Source of the DNA: CAZDRX01 sp964508225
Lineage (GTDB): Bacteria > Patescibacteriota > Gracilibacteria > Peribacterales > Peribacteraceae
Direction: 5' to 3'
NCBI GenBank assembly: GCA_964508225.1
Contig: CAZDRX010000011.1
Span: 1 to 45,843 of the forward strand
Length of the DNA stretch: 45,843 bases
Shown here in pieces: positions 31,694 to 40,967 of this stretch (positions are counted from its first letter, which is position 1; every line of letters starts with the position of its first letter). The translations under genes were made by a program, and so were the position numbers. Below the pieces are notes generated by a model that had not been told where the DNA came from, did no database searches, and was given only the letters and a program-made list of their open reading frames with translations.

Positions 31694-33351
31694 ATGACGT
31701 ACTGTCCGATGTCCTGAGATTTCCGGCAGCGTGTGGCGAGGAGTGCAGGCAGCGGACGATCCGAGACAACGGTATTCACGCGGTATTTGGCGAGCAGTGC
31801 AGGCGCATCGACGACGCCCTCATCGACGAATCTCCGGACATCCTGATGCAGAATGAAGTCCGGAAGCTTCAAGCCGGCACAGTCGCTGGAAGACATCCCG
31901 AGAAAATTCCGGAGACGGCACACGAGCTTCGCGCGCGCGTAGAGATTTCCCGCGGCAAGACCGAAGACGAGCGGATCCCCCTCGACGGTCTGGATCGCGG
32001 GGAGAGGGAAAAACTTGCGGATGAGGAGGTATCTCTCGGCGAGTTCCGCATCGGAGACATATTCGAAATGCGCGTACTGCGTGAAGAGTGTGGTGTGATG
32101 CGTCAGCACCGGCACGAGATTACTGACGTCGATCGGTGCGAGCACGATGCGGTCACCGGACATCTTCTCCAGTGCGGTGAGGACTGCCGGGACATCGGAA
32201 TCTCTCAGGCTCTGTGATGCCTCCGTCGTGACCTGCGCGCCCACCCTGAGTCCGGCGGCAAAAGAAGGGGCAGCGAAGAGAATGGAAACCGAGAATGCGG
32301 AGAGCAGGAGCCAGCGGGGTGCCACGAATGCGATGATCCCGAAGATCATGAGCGTGAGGAAGAGCGTGAGCGGAAGATGGTAGTAGAGGCCGAAGATCAC
32401 CTCATGTCCGTGGAGCACCTGCTGGTTGAGCACCACGAGACCGCCGAGTGCGAAGAGCACCATGTACTTCGCGGTGCTGTCACGGCCTCCCGTCGCACGG
32501 AGCCGGAGAAGCCACGGCACACTGAGGAGGAGGAGCAGGGCGGACGTCACCGGATCGGACGGCAGATGACTGAGGATGAGTCCGCGACGTGCGGAGAGAT
32601 CGGCGAGGATGGCGCTGTCGGTATGCGCCGTGACCCAGAGTGACTGTCCAAGACCCGCCAGAAGCGGCGGCAGGAAGATCTTCCACCGTGCACGGACGAC
32701 GGAGAGCACCTGACGTGTACGCAGAGCTGCCCATGCGGCATCAAGACCTTCGATGGCAAGAAGCAGGAGCGCAGAGACAGGATGCACAAGGACTGCCGCC
32801 GCAAGTCCAAGGCCGCGGCGCCATGGGCGCTGTGTGTCGGGATCGGCGAGCAGAAGATAGAGACAGAGGAAGAAGACCGACATCGTCACCTGCGGATTCA
32901 TGGTTCTGAGGCTGCCCGTCCCCCACCGCGTGAGGAACACGATCGCAAAGAGCGCAGCTTCCGTGCGTCTCCGGAACACACAGAACGCGATCATGTAGAG
33001 GAGAAACGCAATGCAGGCGGGGAACAGGATATCCCCGAGAAGGACGACGGTCGTGAGATCGAGGGAGATGAAAGCGCCGAGCAGTCCCTGCGGAAGGAGC
33101 GCGTATCCGGTGAGCGACGGGGCGTCACGGTACGCGGCGAAAGAACTGTTGCCCATGTTGAGGTGCCCGTCACGCGCGTCACGGAGGAGCGCGAAGTAGT
33201 ACACCTCATCGGCGGAGCCGAGACTCGCGCCGAGTTCCGCGACGTTGAGGGTCCCGCGCGACCACGACCGGAGGTCACTCGCATTCAGGAGGAGAGAGAA
33301 GACACACGCGATGACGATGCCGGGGAGAATGGACGCAAAACGGGCGGTCAC
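31669..33351 (-). CDS. polytopic membrane protein (paralogue A of a shared family)
   Basis: 560 residues, about 11 hydrophobic spans from residue 8 to about 350, then a roughly 200-residue soluble domain. It shares several motifs in the same order with the 598-aa protein at 36223-38019: DEVYY early, GN.SF in the first loop, RTMNPQ after span 3-4, NQQVLHGH before the last spans, and ISVNLVP-like DVSNLVP in the tail. Asp/Glu in the first loop and the overall plan are GT-C-like. The start is GTG 33351 with CATACT ending 6 bases upstream. Function unknown; surface-glycan transfer is the best guess from context. Confidence 0.65.
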   Translation of the reverse strand: MTARFASILPGIVIACVFSLLLNASDLRSWSRGTLNVAELGASLGSADEVYYFALLRDARDGHLNMGNSSFAAYRDAPSLTGYALLPQGLLGAFISLDLTTVVLLGDILFPACIAFLLYMIAFCVFRRRTEAALFAIVFLTRWGTGSLRTMNPQVTMSVFFLCLYLLLADPDTQRPWRRGLGLAAAVLVHPVSALLLLAIEGLDAAWAALRTRQVLSVVRARWKIFLPPLLAGLGQSLWVTAHTDSAILADLSARRGLILSHLPSDPVTSALLLLLSVPWLLRLRATGGRDSTAKYMVLFALGGLVVLNQQVLHGHEVIFGLYYHLPLTLFLTLMIFGIIAFVAPRWLLLSAFSVSILFAAPSFAAGLRVGAQVTTEASQSLRDSDVPAVLTALEKMSGDRIVLAPIDVSNLVPVLTHHTTLFTQYAHFEYVSDAELAERYLLIRKFFPLPAIQTVEGDPLVFGLAAGNLYARAKLVCRLRNFLGMSSSDCAGLKLPDFILHQDVRRFVDEGVVDAPALLAKYRVNTVVSDRPLPALLATRCRKSQDIGQYVIYDCAFGG

Positions 33352-33418
33352 GGAAACAGTATGCCTTGGAGCGGGTCTCCCGTCAGCGCCGGGCGTTGCG
33401 CTCTCCGGAGGGAAACGT

Positions 33419-33424
33419 TAGGCT
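33419..33424 (+). promoter_or_regulatory. -10 hexamer of methyltransferase gene
   Basis: TAGGCT ends 7 bases before ATG 33432; no Shine-Dalgarno. Confidence 0.4.
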
Positions 33425-33431
33425 CTCCGCG

Positions 33432-34283
33432 ATGCCGACGCTGCCTCTCGTCCACCCGAAAACACACGCCCCGCTCATCCGTGAAGGGGATGCGTGGAAG
33501 TGCACTTCGACGGGGGAAACCTTCCCGGATCAGCACGGAGTCCCCTCCTTTGTCCCCGCCAGTCTGGCGGCACACATGGATGAGGAGAGAAAGGGACTCA
33601 TCAACTGGGTGAAGACGATCCTCCGTGTGTCACCGGCGCTCTACGTTTTCCTTGTCTGGCTGATCAGTCCCGTGTGTTACACGGGCATCTCGGCGCAACG
33701 CTTCCTCCGCAGATTCAAGCCCGGCGCGCTCATGCTGAACGTCGGCGCAGGCGTACACAAGCCGCATCCGGACATCGTGAACACCGACATCTTCTACTAC
33801 AAAGGTATCGATCTCGTCGCGAACGGCGAAGAGCTTCCGTTGCCGACGGGTTCCGTGGATGCCATCGTCTGCGAAAGTCTCCTCGAACACGTGCCGAACC
33901 CGAAGAAGATCGTCACGGAGATGTACCGCGTGCTCAAACCCGGAGGCCAGATGTACATCGTCATTCCGTTCGTCTACCCCTTCCACGCCTGCCCGAACGA
34001 CTTCTACCGCTGGTCGGTGACGGGTCTCAAGGAACTCGTGAAAGACGGTGACATCGAGAAGATCGGCACGCGCGCCGGTCCGTGTTCCGCGCTCACAGGG
34101 CAGCTCGGTACATGGTTCGCCATCGTGTTCTCCTTCGGTTACGAACCGCTCTACAACGTGCTCTCACTCGTCGGTCTCGTCCTCTTCTTCCCGCTGAAAT
34201 TCCTCGACTGGATCTTCGGCCGTTTCCCGACGTCCATCCACGGCGCAGGCCAGTTCTACTCGATCTCGACGAAGAAGGCCTAG
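33432..34283 (+). CDS. SAM-dependent methyltransferase with N-terminal Trm112-like segment
   Basis: 283 residues. The first 45 (LVHPKTHAPLIREGDAWKC, then FPDQHGVPSFVP) resemble a Trm112-type zinc-ribbon-like domain without its full Cys set. A hydrophobic stretch at 63-80 follows. The class I methyltransferase core has LNVGAGVHKPHPDI, NGEELPLPTGSVDAIVCESLLEHV and MYRVLKPGG, with a second hydrophobic stretch near 240-260. It is probably membrane-associated and may methylate a glycan or lipid-linked sugar. TAGGCT ends 7 bases before ATG 33432; the open frame to 33366 is an upstream extension without promoter support. Confidence 0.82.
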   Translation: MPTLPLVHPKTHAPLIREGDAWKCTSTGETFPDQHGVPSFVPASLAAHMDEERKGLINWVKTILRVSPALYVFLVWLISPVCYTGISAQRFLRRFKPGALMLNVGAGVHKPHPDIVNTDIFYYKGIDLVANGEELPLPTGSVDAIVCESLLEHVPNPKKIVTEMYRVLKPGGQMYIVIPFVYPFHACPNDFYRWSVTGLKELVKDGDIEKIGTRAGPCSALTGQLGTWFAIVFSFGYEPLYNVLSLVGLVLFFPLKFLDWIFGRFPTSIHGAGQFYSISTKKA

Positions 34284-34299
34284 CCGGAGCGGGCTCTGG

Positions 34300-34305
34300 T
34301 ACACT
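34300..34305 (+). promoter_or_regulatory. -10 hexamer of GT2 gene (leaderless start)
   Basis: TACACT ends exactly 8 bases before ATG 34314; the gap CTTGAGCC holds no Shine-Dalgarno. Confidence 0.55.
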
Positions 34306-34313
34306 CTTGAGCC

Positions 34314-35294
34314 ATGAGCAACGAAACACCCTTGCACCGTATCTCGATCGTCATCCCCGTGTACCGCGGAGAGAAGACGCTCCCTACTCTCGTGCACGAG
34401 CTCGAGAAATTCACGCATGAACAGAGATCCCATGCCGGGAGCCGCTTCGTCGTATCGGAAGTCCTGCTCGTTCACGACTGCGGACCGGACGGTTCGGACG
34501 CAGCGATCGCATCTCTCGCACAGCGTCACCCGTTCGTGAAGCCCGTCTGGCTGACACGGAACTACGGGCAACACCCCGCAACCCTCGCCGGCATGGCGAG
34601 CGCGACGGGTGACTGGGTCGTGACCATGGACGAGGACGGCCAGCAGGATCCTGCGTTCATCGGTGCTCTGCTCGATACGGCGGAGAGCGGGTACCAGCTC
34701 GTCTACGGCAAGCCCGTGAATCCGCCACCGCACGGACTCGTGAGAAATACGCTCAGCAGAACCGCGAAACGCATCGCCGCGTTCCTCCTCGGCAACCCCG
34801 CCGTGATGTCGTTCAACAGCTTCCGGCTCGTGGATGGCGGGATCGCACGGAGTCTCGCCGCCTACTGCGGCAGCGGCGTCTTCCTCGATGTCGCCCTCTT
34901 CTGGATCACGTCGCGTGCCGGCCGCACTCCTGTGACGCTGCGTCGCGAGATGAATCGTCCGTCGGGCTACTCATTCCTCCGCCTCCTCCGTCACTTCTGG
35001 CAGCTCATCCTCACCTCGGGCACGAAGCCGCTGCGTCTCATCACGGTCATGGGCTTCGTGTCACTCATCCTCGCGGTCGTCATCGCCTGCTACGTGCTCT
35101 GGGCCAAGTTCCGTCTGGCAATCCCCGTGCAGGGCTGGGCATCCATCGTCATCGTCGTCTCGTTCTTCTCGGGATGCATCCTCATGGCGCTCGGCGTCAT
35201 CGCCGAATATCTCGCGGTCACGATGACCATCGTCATGGGCAAGCCGCTCTACCTCGTGAGCCCGAAAGCAGCGAGGCGACCCCCACGCGATTGA
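34314..35294 (+). CDS. GtrB/ArnC-type polyprenyl-phosphate glycosyltransferase
   Basis: 326 residues. A GT-A domain with ISIVIPVYRGEKTLP, TRNYGQHPATLAG (ArnC-type LSRNxGxH motif) and TMDEDGQQDP (catalytic D-x-D) is followed by the D-x-x-SFNSFRL segment. Two membrane spans close the protein at about 244-265 and 276-298. Such enzymes make polyprenyl-P-sugar at the cytoplasmic face, used by GT-C enzymes outside. The following gene begins in its TGA (TGATG), so the pair is translationally coupled. The GtrA-like gene is 7 kb away; it may or may not be the partner. Confidence 0.9.
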   Translation: MSNETPLHRISIVIPVYRGEKTLPTLVHELEKFTHEQRSHAGSRFVVSEVLLVHDCGPDGSDAAIASLAQRHPFVKPVWLTRNYGQHPATLAGMASATGDWVVTMDEDGQQDPAFIGALLDTAESGYQLVYGKPVNPPPHGLVRNTLSRTAKRIAAFLLGNPAVMSFNSFRLVDGGIARSLAAYCGSGVFLDVALFWITSRAGRTPVTLRREMNRPSGYSFLRLLRHFWQLILTSGTKPLRLITVMGFVSLILAVVIACYVLWAKFRLAIPVQGWASIVIVVSFFSGCILMALGVIAEYLAVTMTIVMGKPLYLVSPKAARRPPRD

Positions 35295-36226
35295 TGCAGA
35301 CCGTCTGCTGGATTCTCGGCAGAGGAGGACTTCTCGGCAGAAGCCTGACGCGGGCAGTCGCTGACGCGGGCATGACCGAGTATGTGCCGTCCGTACCTTT
35401 CCGTTGGCAGGAGGCCGATTTCTGCAGAGAACAGCTCTCGGCATCGGTGAAGCAGTTCGCGCTGGCATCCGCAGGAAAACGTTGGCAAATTCTCTGGGCG
35501 GCCGGCACGGGAACGATGGGAAGCACCGAAGCCGATCTCGCCAAGGAGACCGCGACGCTCTCCGCGCTCATCGATCTCATCGGAAACGACACATCACTCA
35601 CGAGCCATCCCGGCACGGTGATCTACGCAAGTTCTGCGGGAGCCATCTATGGCGGGTGCCGCGACGACGTCATCACCGAAGCGTCACTGCCCCATCCGGA
35701 GAATGCCTACGGGCGGACGAAGCTCGCGGAAGAGGGGCTTCTGAAGGAGTTCGTCGGACGTCATCCGCAGATGGCGCTCCTGCTCGCGCGCATCACGAAT
35801 CTCTACGGACCGGCGCAGTCACACGCGAAGCGTCAGGGTCTCATTTCACATATCGCCCGCTCGATCCTGAAGCGCTCCCCCATCAATATCTTCGTGCCGT
35901 TCGACACGATCCGCGACTACATCCCCGCAGACGACGCGGCAGCCATCATCGTACAGAGCGCAGAGATCCTGCAACCCGCCGACATCCTGACGAAGATTGT
36001 CGCCTCGGGAGAACCGACGACCATCGCGCGGATCATCGGCACGTTCACGACCATTACGCGCATTCCTCCGCGCGTCATCACAAGCGCGAGCCGTCTCAGT
36101 GCGTCCTATCCTCACCGGATGTGCTTCCGTTCAGTGGTGGGACCTGCCGCCCAGAAGAAGACCCCGCTCCTCATCGGTGTTTCCGCTGTCCTCGCAGCCG
36201 AGCGACGGGCGCTCATGCACGGCTAG
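35294..36226 (+). CDS. NAD-dependent epimerase/dehydratase
   Basis: 310 residues: WILGRGGLLGRSL at 6-18 is a slightly divergent NAD loop (GxGxLG), YASSAGAIYGG at 111-121, active-site Tyr139-x3-Lys143 (YGRTK), and ITNLYGPAQ later. An unusual stretch of about 25 residues (FRWQEADFCREQLSASVKQF) follows the first fold unit, so this is a divergent SDR. ATG 35294 overlaps the GT2 stop (TGATG). The stop shares CTAG at 36223-36226 with the convergent gene. Substrate unknown. Confidence 0.8.
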   Translation: MQTVCWILGRGGLLGRSLTRAVADAGMTEYVPSVPFRWQEADFCREQLSASVKQFALASAGKRWQILWAAGTGTMGSTEADLAKETATLSALIDLIGNDTSLTSHPGTVIYASSAGAIYGGCRDDVITEASLPHPENAYGRTKLAEEGLLKEFVGRHPQMALLLARITNLYGPAQSHAKRQGLISHIARSILKRSPINIFVPFDTIRDYIPADDAAAIIVQSAEILQPADILTKIVASGEPTTIARIIGTFTTITRIPPRVITSASRLSASYPHRMCFRSVVGPAAQKKTPLLIGVSAVLAAERRALMHG

Positions 36227-38019
36227 AGACAGCTGCCCGGGTACCCCGGCTGGATGAGCATCCGGAGACTGTAGCCGTTTTCGGCGAAGACTTCGCGTGT
36301 GCAGGAGAGGAACTGCGACCACACAGGATTCGCCGGATCACCGGGTGTGGTGAGCACTGCCGCAATCGGATACGTCGTCAGTTTCTGCTTGAGCGGCAGA
36401 CGGATGAACGCACGGTAGAGAGCGATGTTTTCCTCCACTTCGGCATCGGGAATGTTCGCGTAATCCCCACGGGACTCGCGGTAGAAGATCCCTTTGAGCC
36501 GGCTGCTCAATCTCCAGCGTCTGATGGTCGGGAACTCTCTCGTGACTTGCTCCGCCGTGACACCCTGCAGCCAGAGATCGAAGAAGTACGTGTAACGCGA
36601 GCGCTCGATCGGTGAGAGCATGAGATCGGCATTCCCCGAGAAGAACACATCTGCACCGCTGTAGATCGGAATAAGGTTTTCGATGTGCACGTCCTGCGAG
36701 TACACGACCTGACCTGCGCGGAAATTGGCGGAGACGTAGTGGATCACCGGAGAGGCAAGCTGCAGGCGTCCCCAGAGCTCACGCGTTCCCTGATACGCGG
36801 CCCACTGCTGCACAACCGCAAGCGTGACAGAAGCTGCGACGAGCAGACCCGCGAGCACAGTGCCGTACGGCTGCCTGAAGATGCGCGCTGGGAGCAGGCC
36901 AAGCAGGAGTGCCACGGCGAACGTACTCGCCATCGGCTGGATGAAGTACCAGTGGTAGTGGTGAGGAACGATGTAATGCCCCGTGATCACCTGCTGATTG
37001 ATAGCGATGGCTCCGGCAAGTGCGACCGCAGGCAAGAAGGGCCACGTGCGTGGCCAGTGCTTCTTCGTGGCGAAAGAGAAACCGATGAAAACGGCCGTCC
37101 AGACGCCGAGATGGAGCGGACCGTGCCGGAGCACCATACCGAAGCGCTCGGAGGACGCGGCGTACCACGGATGCTGCGTGACGACGTAAAGGTGCATCGC
37201 GTACGGTGTGGCGAGCACGATGAGCGCGGTCCAGAATGCGGCAAGATCGGCGACTCTCTTCCAGTTCCGGGTACTGAGGCACCAGAGCGTGAGGAGACCG
37301 ATCGCGGACAGAAGATACGTCCACGCGTAGAGGTATGAGTAGATCGTCACGGCGGCCGGAATCAGAGCGAGCGCAAGAGGGAGCCGACGGCCGGTGCGCA
37401 TCCACTCGGACACACCGAGGAGAGCGAGGAAGAAAAACGTGAGTGACCACTGGGGATTCACCGCGCGTGAGAAGCGGACGAACTCGAACGGATAGGCCGT
37501 GGGATTGAAGTAGTGAGGCAGATCCCAGGGCGCGGACAAGAGCGCTCCCGCGGTGAGGACGGTGAAGGCGGAGAGCACGGAGATCCATGGACGTCCGGTG
37601 ACAGAGAAGAGGAGAGCCGCAAACGCAAAGAACACGGCCATCGAGAGCACAATCTTCGAAAGAAAGAGAGCCCCGACAGAACTGACGCCGAGCAGTTTGC
37701 CCACAAACGCGATGGACGCCTCAGGCAGCGGAGGCTGGACGGAGGGCAAGTCCTTGGGAGCGCTGTAGTAGACGTTGCCGAGACCCTTGAACCCGTCGTA
37801 GACCTCCCGGACACGCGCGGCGTAGTAGACCTCCTGATCGGCACCGAAGATATCCATACCCTGAAAACGGTGGACAGGATCCGTCTGCTGGAACATCTGC
37901 GGAAGGAGCACGATGGCGGCGAAGACGAGACCGAGAAAAACTGCAGCGAATGATGCGCTCCGCACGGGGTTCTCTGGCTGCGCTGCGGGAGACGGCATGG
38001 AGCGGAGGGAAGAAATCAC
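36223..38019 (-). CDS. polytopic membrane protein (paralogue B of a shared family)
   Basis: 598 residues, about 11 hydrophobic spans then a soluble C-terminal domain. Motifs in common with the 560-aa protein at 31669-33351: DQEVYYAARVREVYDG, GLGNVYYSA, RAVNPQWS, AINQQVITGH and VHIENLIPIY, in the same order. In its tail, YTYFFDLWLQG and IFYRESRGDY are extra. GT-C-like by plan, but no published signature is recognised. The start is uncertain by 7 codons (38019 or 37998). It follows the methyltransferase gene by 5 bases and probably belongs to the 44.8-36.2 kb minus-strand operon. Confidence 0.65.
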   Translation of the reverse strand: MISSLRSMPSPAAQPENPVRSASFAAVFLGLVFAAIVLLPQMFQQTDPVHRFQGMDIFGADQEVYYAARVREVYDGFKGLGNVYYSAPKDLPSVQPPLPEASIAFVGKLLGVSSVGALFLSKIVLSMAVFFAFAALLFSVTGRPWISVLSAFTVLTAGALLSAPWDLPHYFNPTAYPFEFVRFSRAVNPQWSLTFFFLALLGVSEWMRTGRRLPLALALIPAAVTIYSYLYAWTYLLSAIGLLTLWCLSTRNWKRVADLAAFWTALIVLATPYAMHLYVVTQHPWYAASSERFGMVLRHGPLHLGVWTAVFIGFSFATKKHWPRTWPFLPAVALAGAIAINQQVITGHYIVPHHYHWYFIQPMASTFAVALLLGLLPARIFRQPYGTVLAGLLVAASVTLAVVQQWAAYQGTRELWGRLQLASPVIHYVSANFRAGQVVYSQDVHIENLIPIYSGADVFFSGNADLMLSPIERSRYTYFFDLWLQGVTAEQVTREFPTIRRWRLSSRLKGIFYRESRGDYANIPDAEVEENIALYRAFIRLPLKQKLTTYPIAAVLTTPGDPANPVWSQFLSCTREVFAENGYSLRMLIQPGYPGSCL

Positions 38020-38024
38020 GTTTC

Positions 38025-38837
38025 TCAGGAAGCCCTGACAGGTTTGCGGGCGATGACGAGATGATTATTGGCTCCTTCCGGCATATCGGCAACCGTGAAG
38101 AGGAGACTGAGCGGAAAGGAGACGATCTCGAAGAGACACATGAACGGCAGAAGGAGGAGGAAGAGCGGACTGCGCTTCAGTCCCGGCACGTGATATCCCT
38201 CGACACGGAACGCCTGCAGGAAGAAGTAGACGCTGTGCGATGCGCGCGTGGACCACCAGCCACCGATCGGCGTGAGACTGACGAGCTCGAGCCCCGCCTT
38301 CTCGACAGCCTCCAGAATCCAGTAGCGCGTGAAGTTGTAAAAGTGATTCGGCGCCATGTGCAGCACGCTCGTCTGCGGAACGAGGAGGATTGCATGCCCC
38401 CCGGGCTTGAGCACACGCGCCATCTCGCTCACCATCTTGAGGGGCTCGACGACATGTTCGACGACCTGAATCGAAAGCGTGGTGTCGAAGGTGGCGTCCT
38501 TGAGTTCGGGCATTGCGCATCCGTCGCCGTACACGAAGGAGTACCGCGGATCACTGATCGACGACGCGACGTTTCTGCAGGCCTCGAGATTCGTCCAATG
38601 ATCGAACGTGACGCCGAGCTTGCGTGCGGTCAGAAAAAAATCATAGCCGCCCACATCCAGCACCTGCCCGCGGCAGTACTGCCGGAGTGCGCGGAACATC
38701 TGCCTCGACCGGAGATTCCTCGCCCAGTAGAGGCAGCGCAACACGACGGTTTCGTGCTGAAGAGAGGCGCCGGCGGATGGCGGCTGCGGCAAAGAAGTCA
38801 CACTGACCGTGGATGCTACCATGCTTCCGGAGCGCAT
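38025..38837 (-). CDS. SAM-dependent methyltransferase
   Basis: 270 residues, class I fold: VLDVGGYDFFLTARKLG as the SAM loop (GxG partly degenerate), FVYGDGCAMPELKDATFDTTLS and MARVLKPGGHAILLVP. Residues HMAPNHFYNFTRYW follow, and a hydrophobic stretch near 228-250 suggests membrane contact. It resembles the methyltransferases of O-antigen clusters that cap or decorate sugars. ATG 38837 and ATG 38822 are both possible starts; no ribosome-binding site separates them. It lies 19 bases after the GT2 gene and 5 before the next gene. Confidence 0.82.
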   Translation of the reverse strand: MRSGSMVASTVSVTSLPQPPSAGASLQHETVVLRCLYWARNLRSRQMFRALRQYCRGQVLDVGGYDFFLTARKLGVTFDHWTNLEACRNVASSISDPRYSFVYGDGCAMPELKDATFDTTLSIQVVEHVVEPLKMVSEMARVLKPGGHAILLVPQTSVLHMAPNHFYNFTRYWILEAVEKAGLELVSLTPIGGWWSTRASHSVYFFLQAFRVEGYHVPGLKRSPLFLLLLPFMCLFEIVSFPLSLLFTVADMPEGANNHLVIARKPVRAS

Positions 38838-38856
38838 GACAGCGGTGGAAGGAATG

Positions 38857-39711
38857 CTAACGGCTTCTCGATGATCTCGCGTTCACGTGTGCATGGAGCC
38901 CGAGTCCGAAGAGGATGGCGGCACCCACGAGGAAGAGCGCAGCGAAGATGAGGAACCACGGCTCGAGGAAGAGGAAGAATTCGACGAGAGCGAGCACCGC
39001 GAGGAGTCCGAGCGAACCGGAGAGGAGCACGAAGAGCTTGAGCGGGTTGTACGTCGCGATGACCTCGACGATGTACTGCAGGGTGCGCAGTGAGTCCTGC
39101 ACGATGTGCACCTTGGAGCGTCCTGCGCGCTTGGCGTACTCGATGGGGGTGTACTTCACGAATTTGCCGGTCAGGAGCTGGATGAGCGTGATCGTCGTCG
39201 TGAAGCTGAAGCCGTTGCAGAGATCCTGCTCCACAGCGAGAACGTCGGACTTCCGCATGGCTCTGAGGCCGGAGTTGATATCGGGGATGAACCGTCCGGT
39301 TGTGAATTCCACGAGCCATTTGAAAATAATGCGCGCAGGCATCTTCAAGAATGAGCCGCGGTAGTGACGTCCCGTTCGTGCGCCGACGGACATATCGAAT
39401 CCGGCCTCGATATCCGCGACGAGCTCCGGCAGACGCTCGACCGGATACGTGCCGTCGGCGTCCGTGATGCAGACAATCTCCTGTGTCGCGGCGCGGATGC
39501 CGTCTTTGAGACTGCGTCCGTAGCCTCCCGGAATGGGATGACGGAGCACGATGGCACCGGCTGCCTTCGCCTTCTCCCCTGTCCTGTCTGTGGAACCGTC
39601 GTCCACGACGATGATCTCCGGCCGGGGCGAGAGTGCTTTCAGGCGATCGAGGACGGCGGTGATGCCTTCCTCTTCATTGAGTGCCGGAATGATGACGGAA
39701 TAGGATGTCAT
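38857..39711 (-). CDS. DPM-like GT2 with C-terminal membrane anchor
   Basis: 284 residues. YSVIIPALNEEEGI at 4-17, VVDDGSTDRTGE, GYGRSLKDGI and CITDADGTYPVERL (catalytic DAD) come first. INSGLRAMRKS is the usual acceptor-side segment and KRAGRSKV follows. Two C-terminal spans at about 225-243 and 250-270 anchor it. It probably makes a polyprenyl-phosphate sugar for the GT-C-like protein encoded just before it in the operon, whose stop overlaps its start (ATGA, 39708-39711). Confidence 0.9.
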   Translation of the reverse strand: MTSYSVIIPALNEEEGITAVLDRLKALSPRPEIIVVDDGSTDRTGEKAKAAGAIVLRHPIPGGYGRSLKDGIRAATQEIVCITDADGTYPVERLPELVADIEAGFDMSVGARTGRHYRGSFLKMPARIIFKWLVEFTTGRFIPDINSGLRAMRKSDVLAVEQDLCNGFSFTTTITLIQLLTGKFVKYTPIEYAKRAGRSKVHIVQDSLRTLQYIVEVIATYNPLKLFVLLSGSLGLLAVLALVEFFLFLEPWFLIFAALFLVGAAILFGLGLHAHVNARSSRSR

Positions 39712-40949
39712 GAGGTGCGTGTAAGGCGCTTCAGCAGCAGATCATAGCCGATTCCCGCGATCGCCGCATAGCTAAACAGCACCGGAAGCAGGTAACGGGG
39801 CGTGGCGTCGGTGAGCACAAAGATGGCGGTATTGAAGACGATGAAGGCGATCAAGAGAGCATGAGCTCTCGAGAAGACCCTGAAGAGCCCGGCGAGGAAT
39901 CCGGCATAGAGCACGAGCATCGTGACCGACGCGTACTGGTTGTACGCATGGCTCCAGCCGCCACCGAGGAACGGAAGGTGGAGCTCGAGGATGTCGAAGA
40001 CCGAGAATGAGAGATAGTTGAAGAAGTGCGCCCTGATCTTTGCTTTCGCCTCTCCCTCGACGTCGCCGTAGTCGGCCGTGAGATCGAAGCCGTCCGGCCA
40101 ACGCTGGTGCATGAGACCGTTGAAGCTGCAGGCGTCGGAAAGCCCCGTCCAGTCGCGCGTGATGTACTCGGCAGCGAGACACCGGATCGGCATGAGCCCC
40201 GTCACGCGCTCGGCCTGCTCTCCGCGCACGTACCACATGACCGCGGTGCGACGGCTGTCGACGACGCGGAAGCGTCCGTCGTAGGAAGCGTTTCGTAGCG
40301 CCCACATGGACGTGACGGCGTAGCAGAGGAGGAAGATCACCGCAGCATCGCGGAGCGGACGGCGCTCGGCGTAGTACACAACGAAGAGGAGCGGCGGGAA
40401 GAAGATGAAGGGGTAGTACGTGAGGATGCCGAGACCGAGAACGATCCCCATGATCACGGTCTTCCAGACCTGCGGACGACTCCCCGAGGAGAGGAAGAGC
40501 CCCGCGAAGAGCATGAAGAGCGAGAGTGCGAGACACTCGCGGTAGGCGGAGAAGATCGTATGGAAGACGGAGCCGGACGAAAGCAGGAGCAGGAATGCAA
40601 TCCCCGCGGCGCGTGAGCCTGAGCGCTTCCCGAACTCATGACAGAAGAACCATGCCGCGAGGAAGAAGAGTGTGCCCTGCGTGAGTGCGAGTGCGAGCCC
40701 GTTCTCGATCCCGAAGAGCCAGTAGAGCGGTACGAGGAAGAAGCTCATCATGGGCTCTCGGTCCATGAACGGATGGACGCCGTCGAACGTGTAGAAGCCG
40801 TGTAGGAGGAGATTCTTCGCACCCGTGCTGTACCCGATGGCATCGCTCGCGAAGACGAGATCCCACGGCACCCCGATCACGAACGGAAAGAGTACACACC
40901 CGAAGAGGACGAAGAGGAGAAAACACGCGAGAACCCAAGAACGCTGCAT
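39708..40949 (-). CDS. polytopic membrane protein, GT-C/PMT-like
   Basis: 413 residues, about 10 hydrophobic spans, little soluble tail. The first external loop holds VFASDAIGYSTGAKNLLLHGFYTFDGVHPFMDREP. The DAxxY...DREP arrangement fits a dolichyl-phosphate-mannose-protein-mannosyltransferase-like GT-C enzyme. Its stop overlaps the start of the DPM-like GT2 gene, so donor synthesis and transfer are encoded together. The acceptor may be a surface polysaccharide or protein; sequence alone does not say. Confidence 0.75.
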   Translation of the reverse strand: MQRSWVLACFLLFVLFGCVLFPFVIGVPWDLVFASDAIGYSTGAKNLLLHGFYTFDGVHPFMDREPMMSFFLVPLYWLFGIENGLALALTQGTLFFLAAWFFCHEFGKRSGSRAAGIAFLLLLSSGSVFHTIFSAYRECLALSLFMLFAGLFLSSGSRPQVWKTVIMGIVLGLGILTYYPFIFFPPLLFVVYYAERRPLRDAAVIFLLCYAVTSMWALRNASYDGRFRVVDSRRTAVMWYVRGEQAERVTGLMPIRCLAAEYITRDWTGLSDACSFNGLMHQRWPDGFDLTADYGDVEGEAKAKIRAHFFNYLSFSVFDILELHLPFLGGGWSHAYNQYASVTMLVLYAGFLAGLFRVFSRAHALLIAFIVFNTAIFVLTDATPRYLLPVLFSYAAIAGIGYDLLLKRLTRTS

Positions 40950-40967
40950 GAAAAAGAAGGAGGAACT

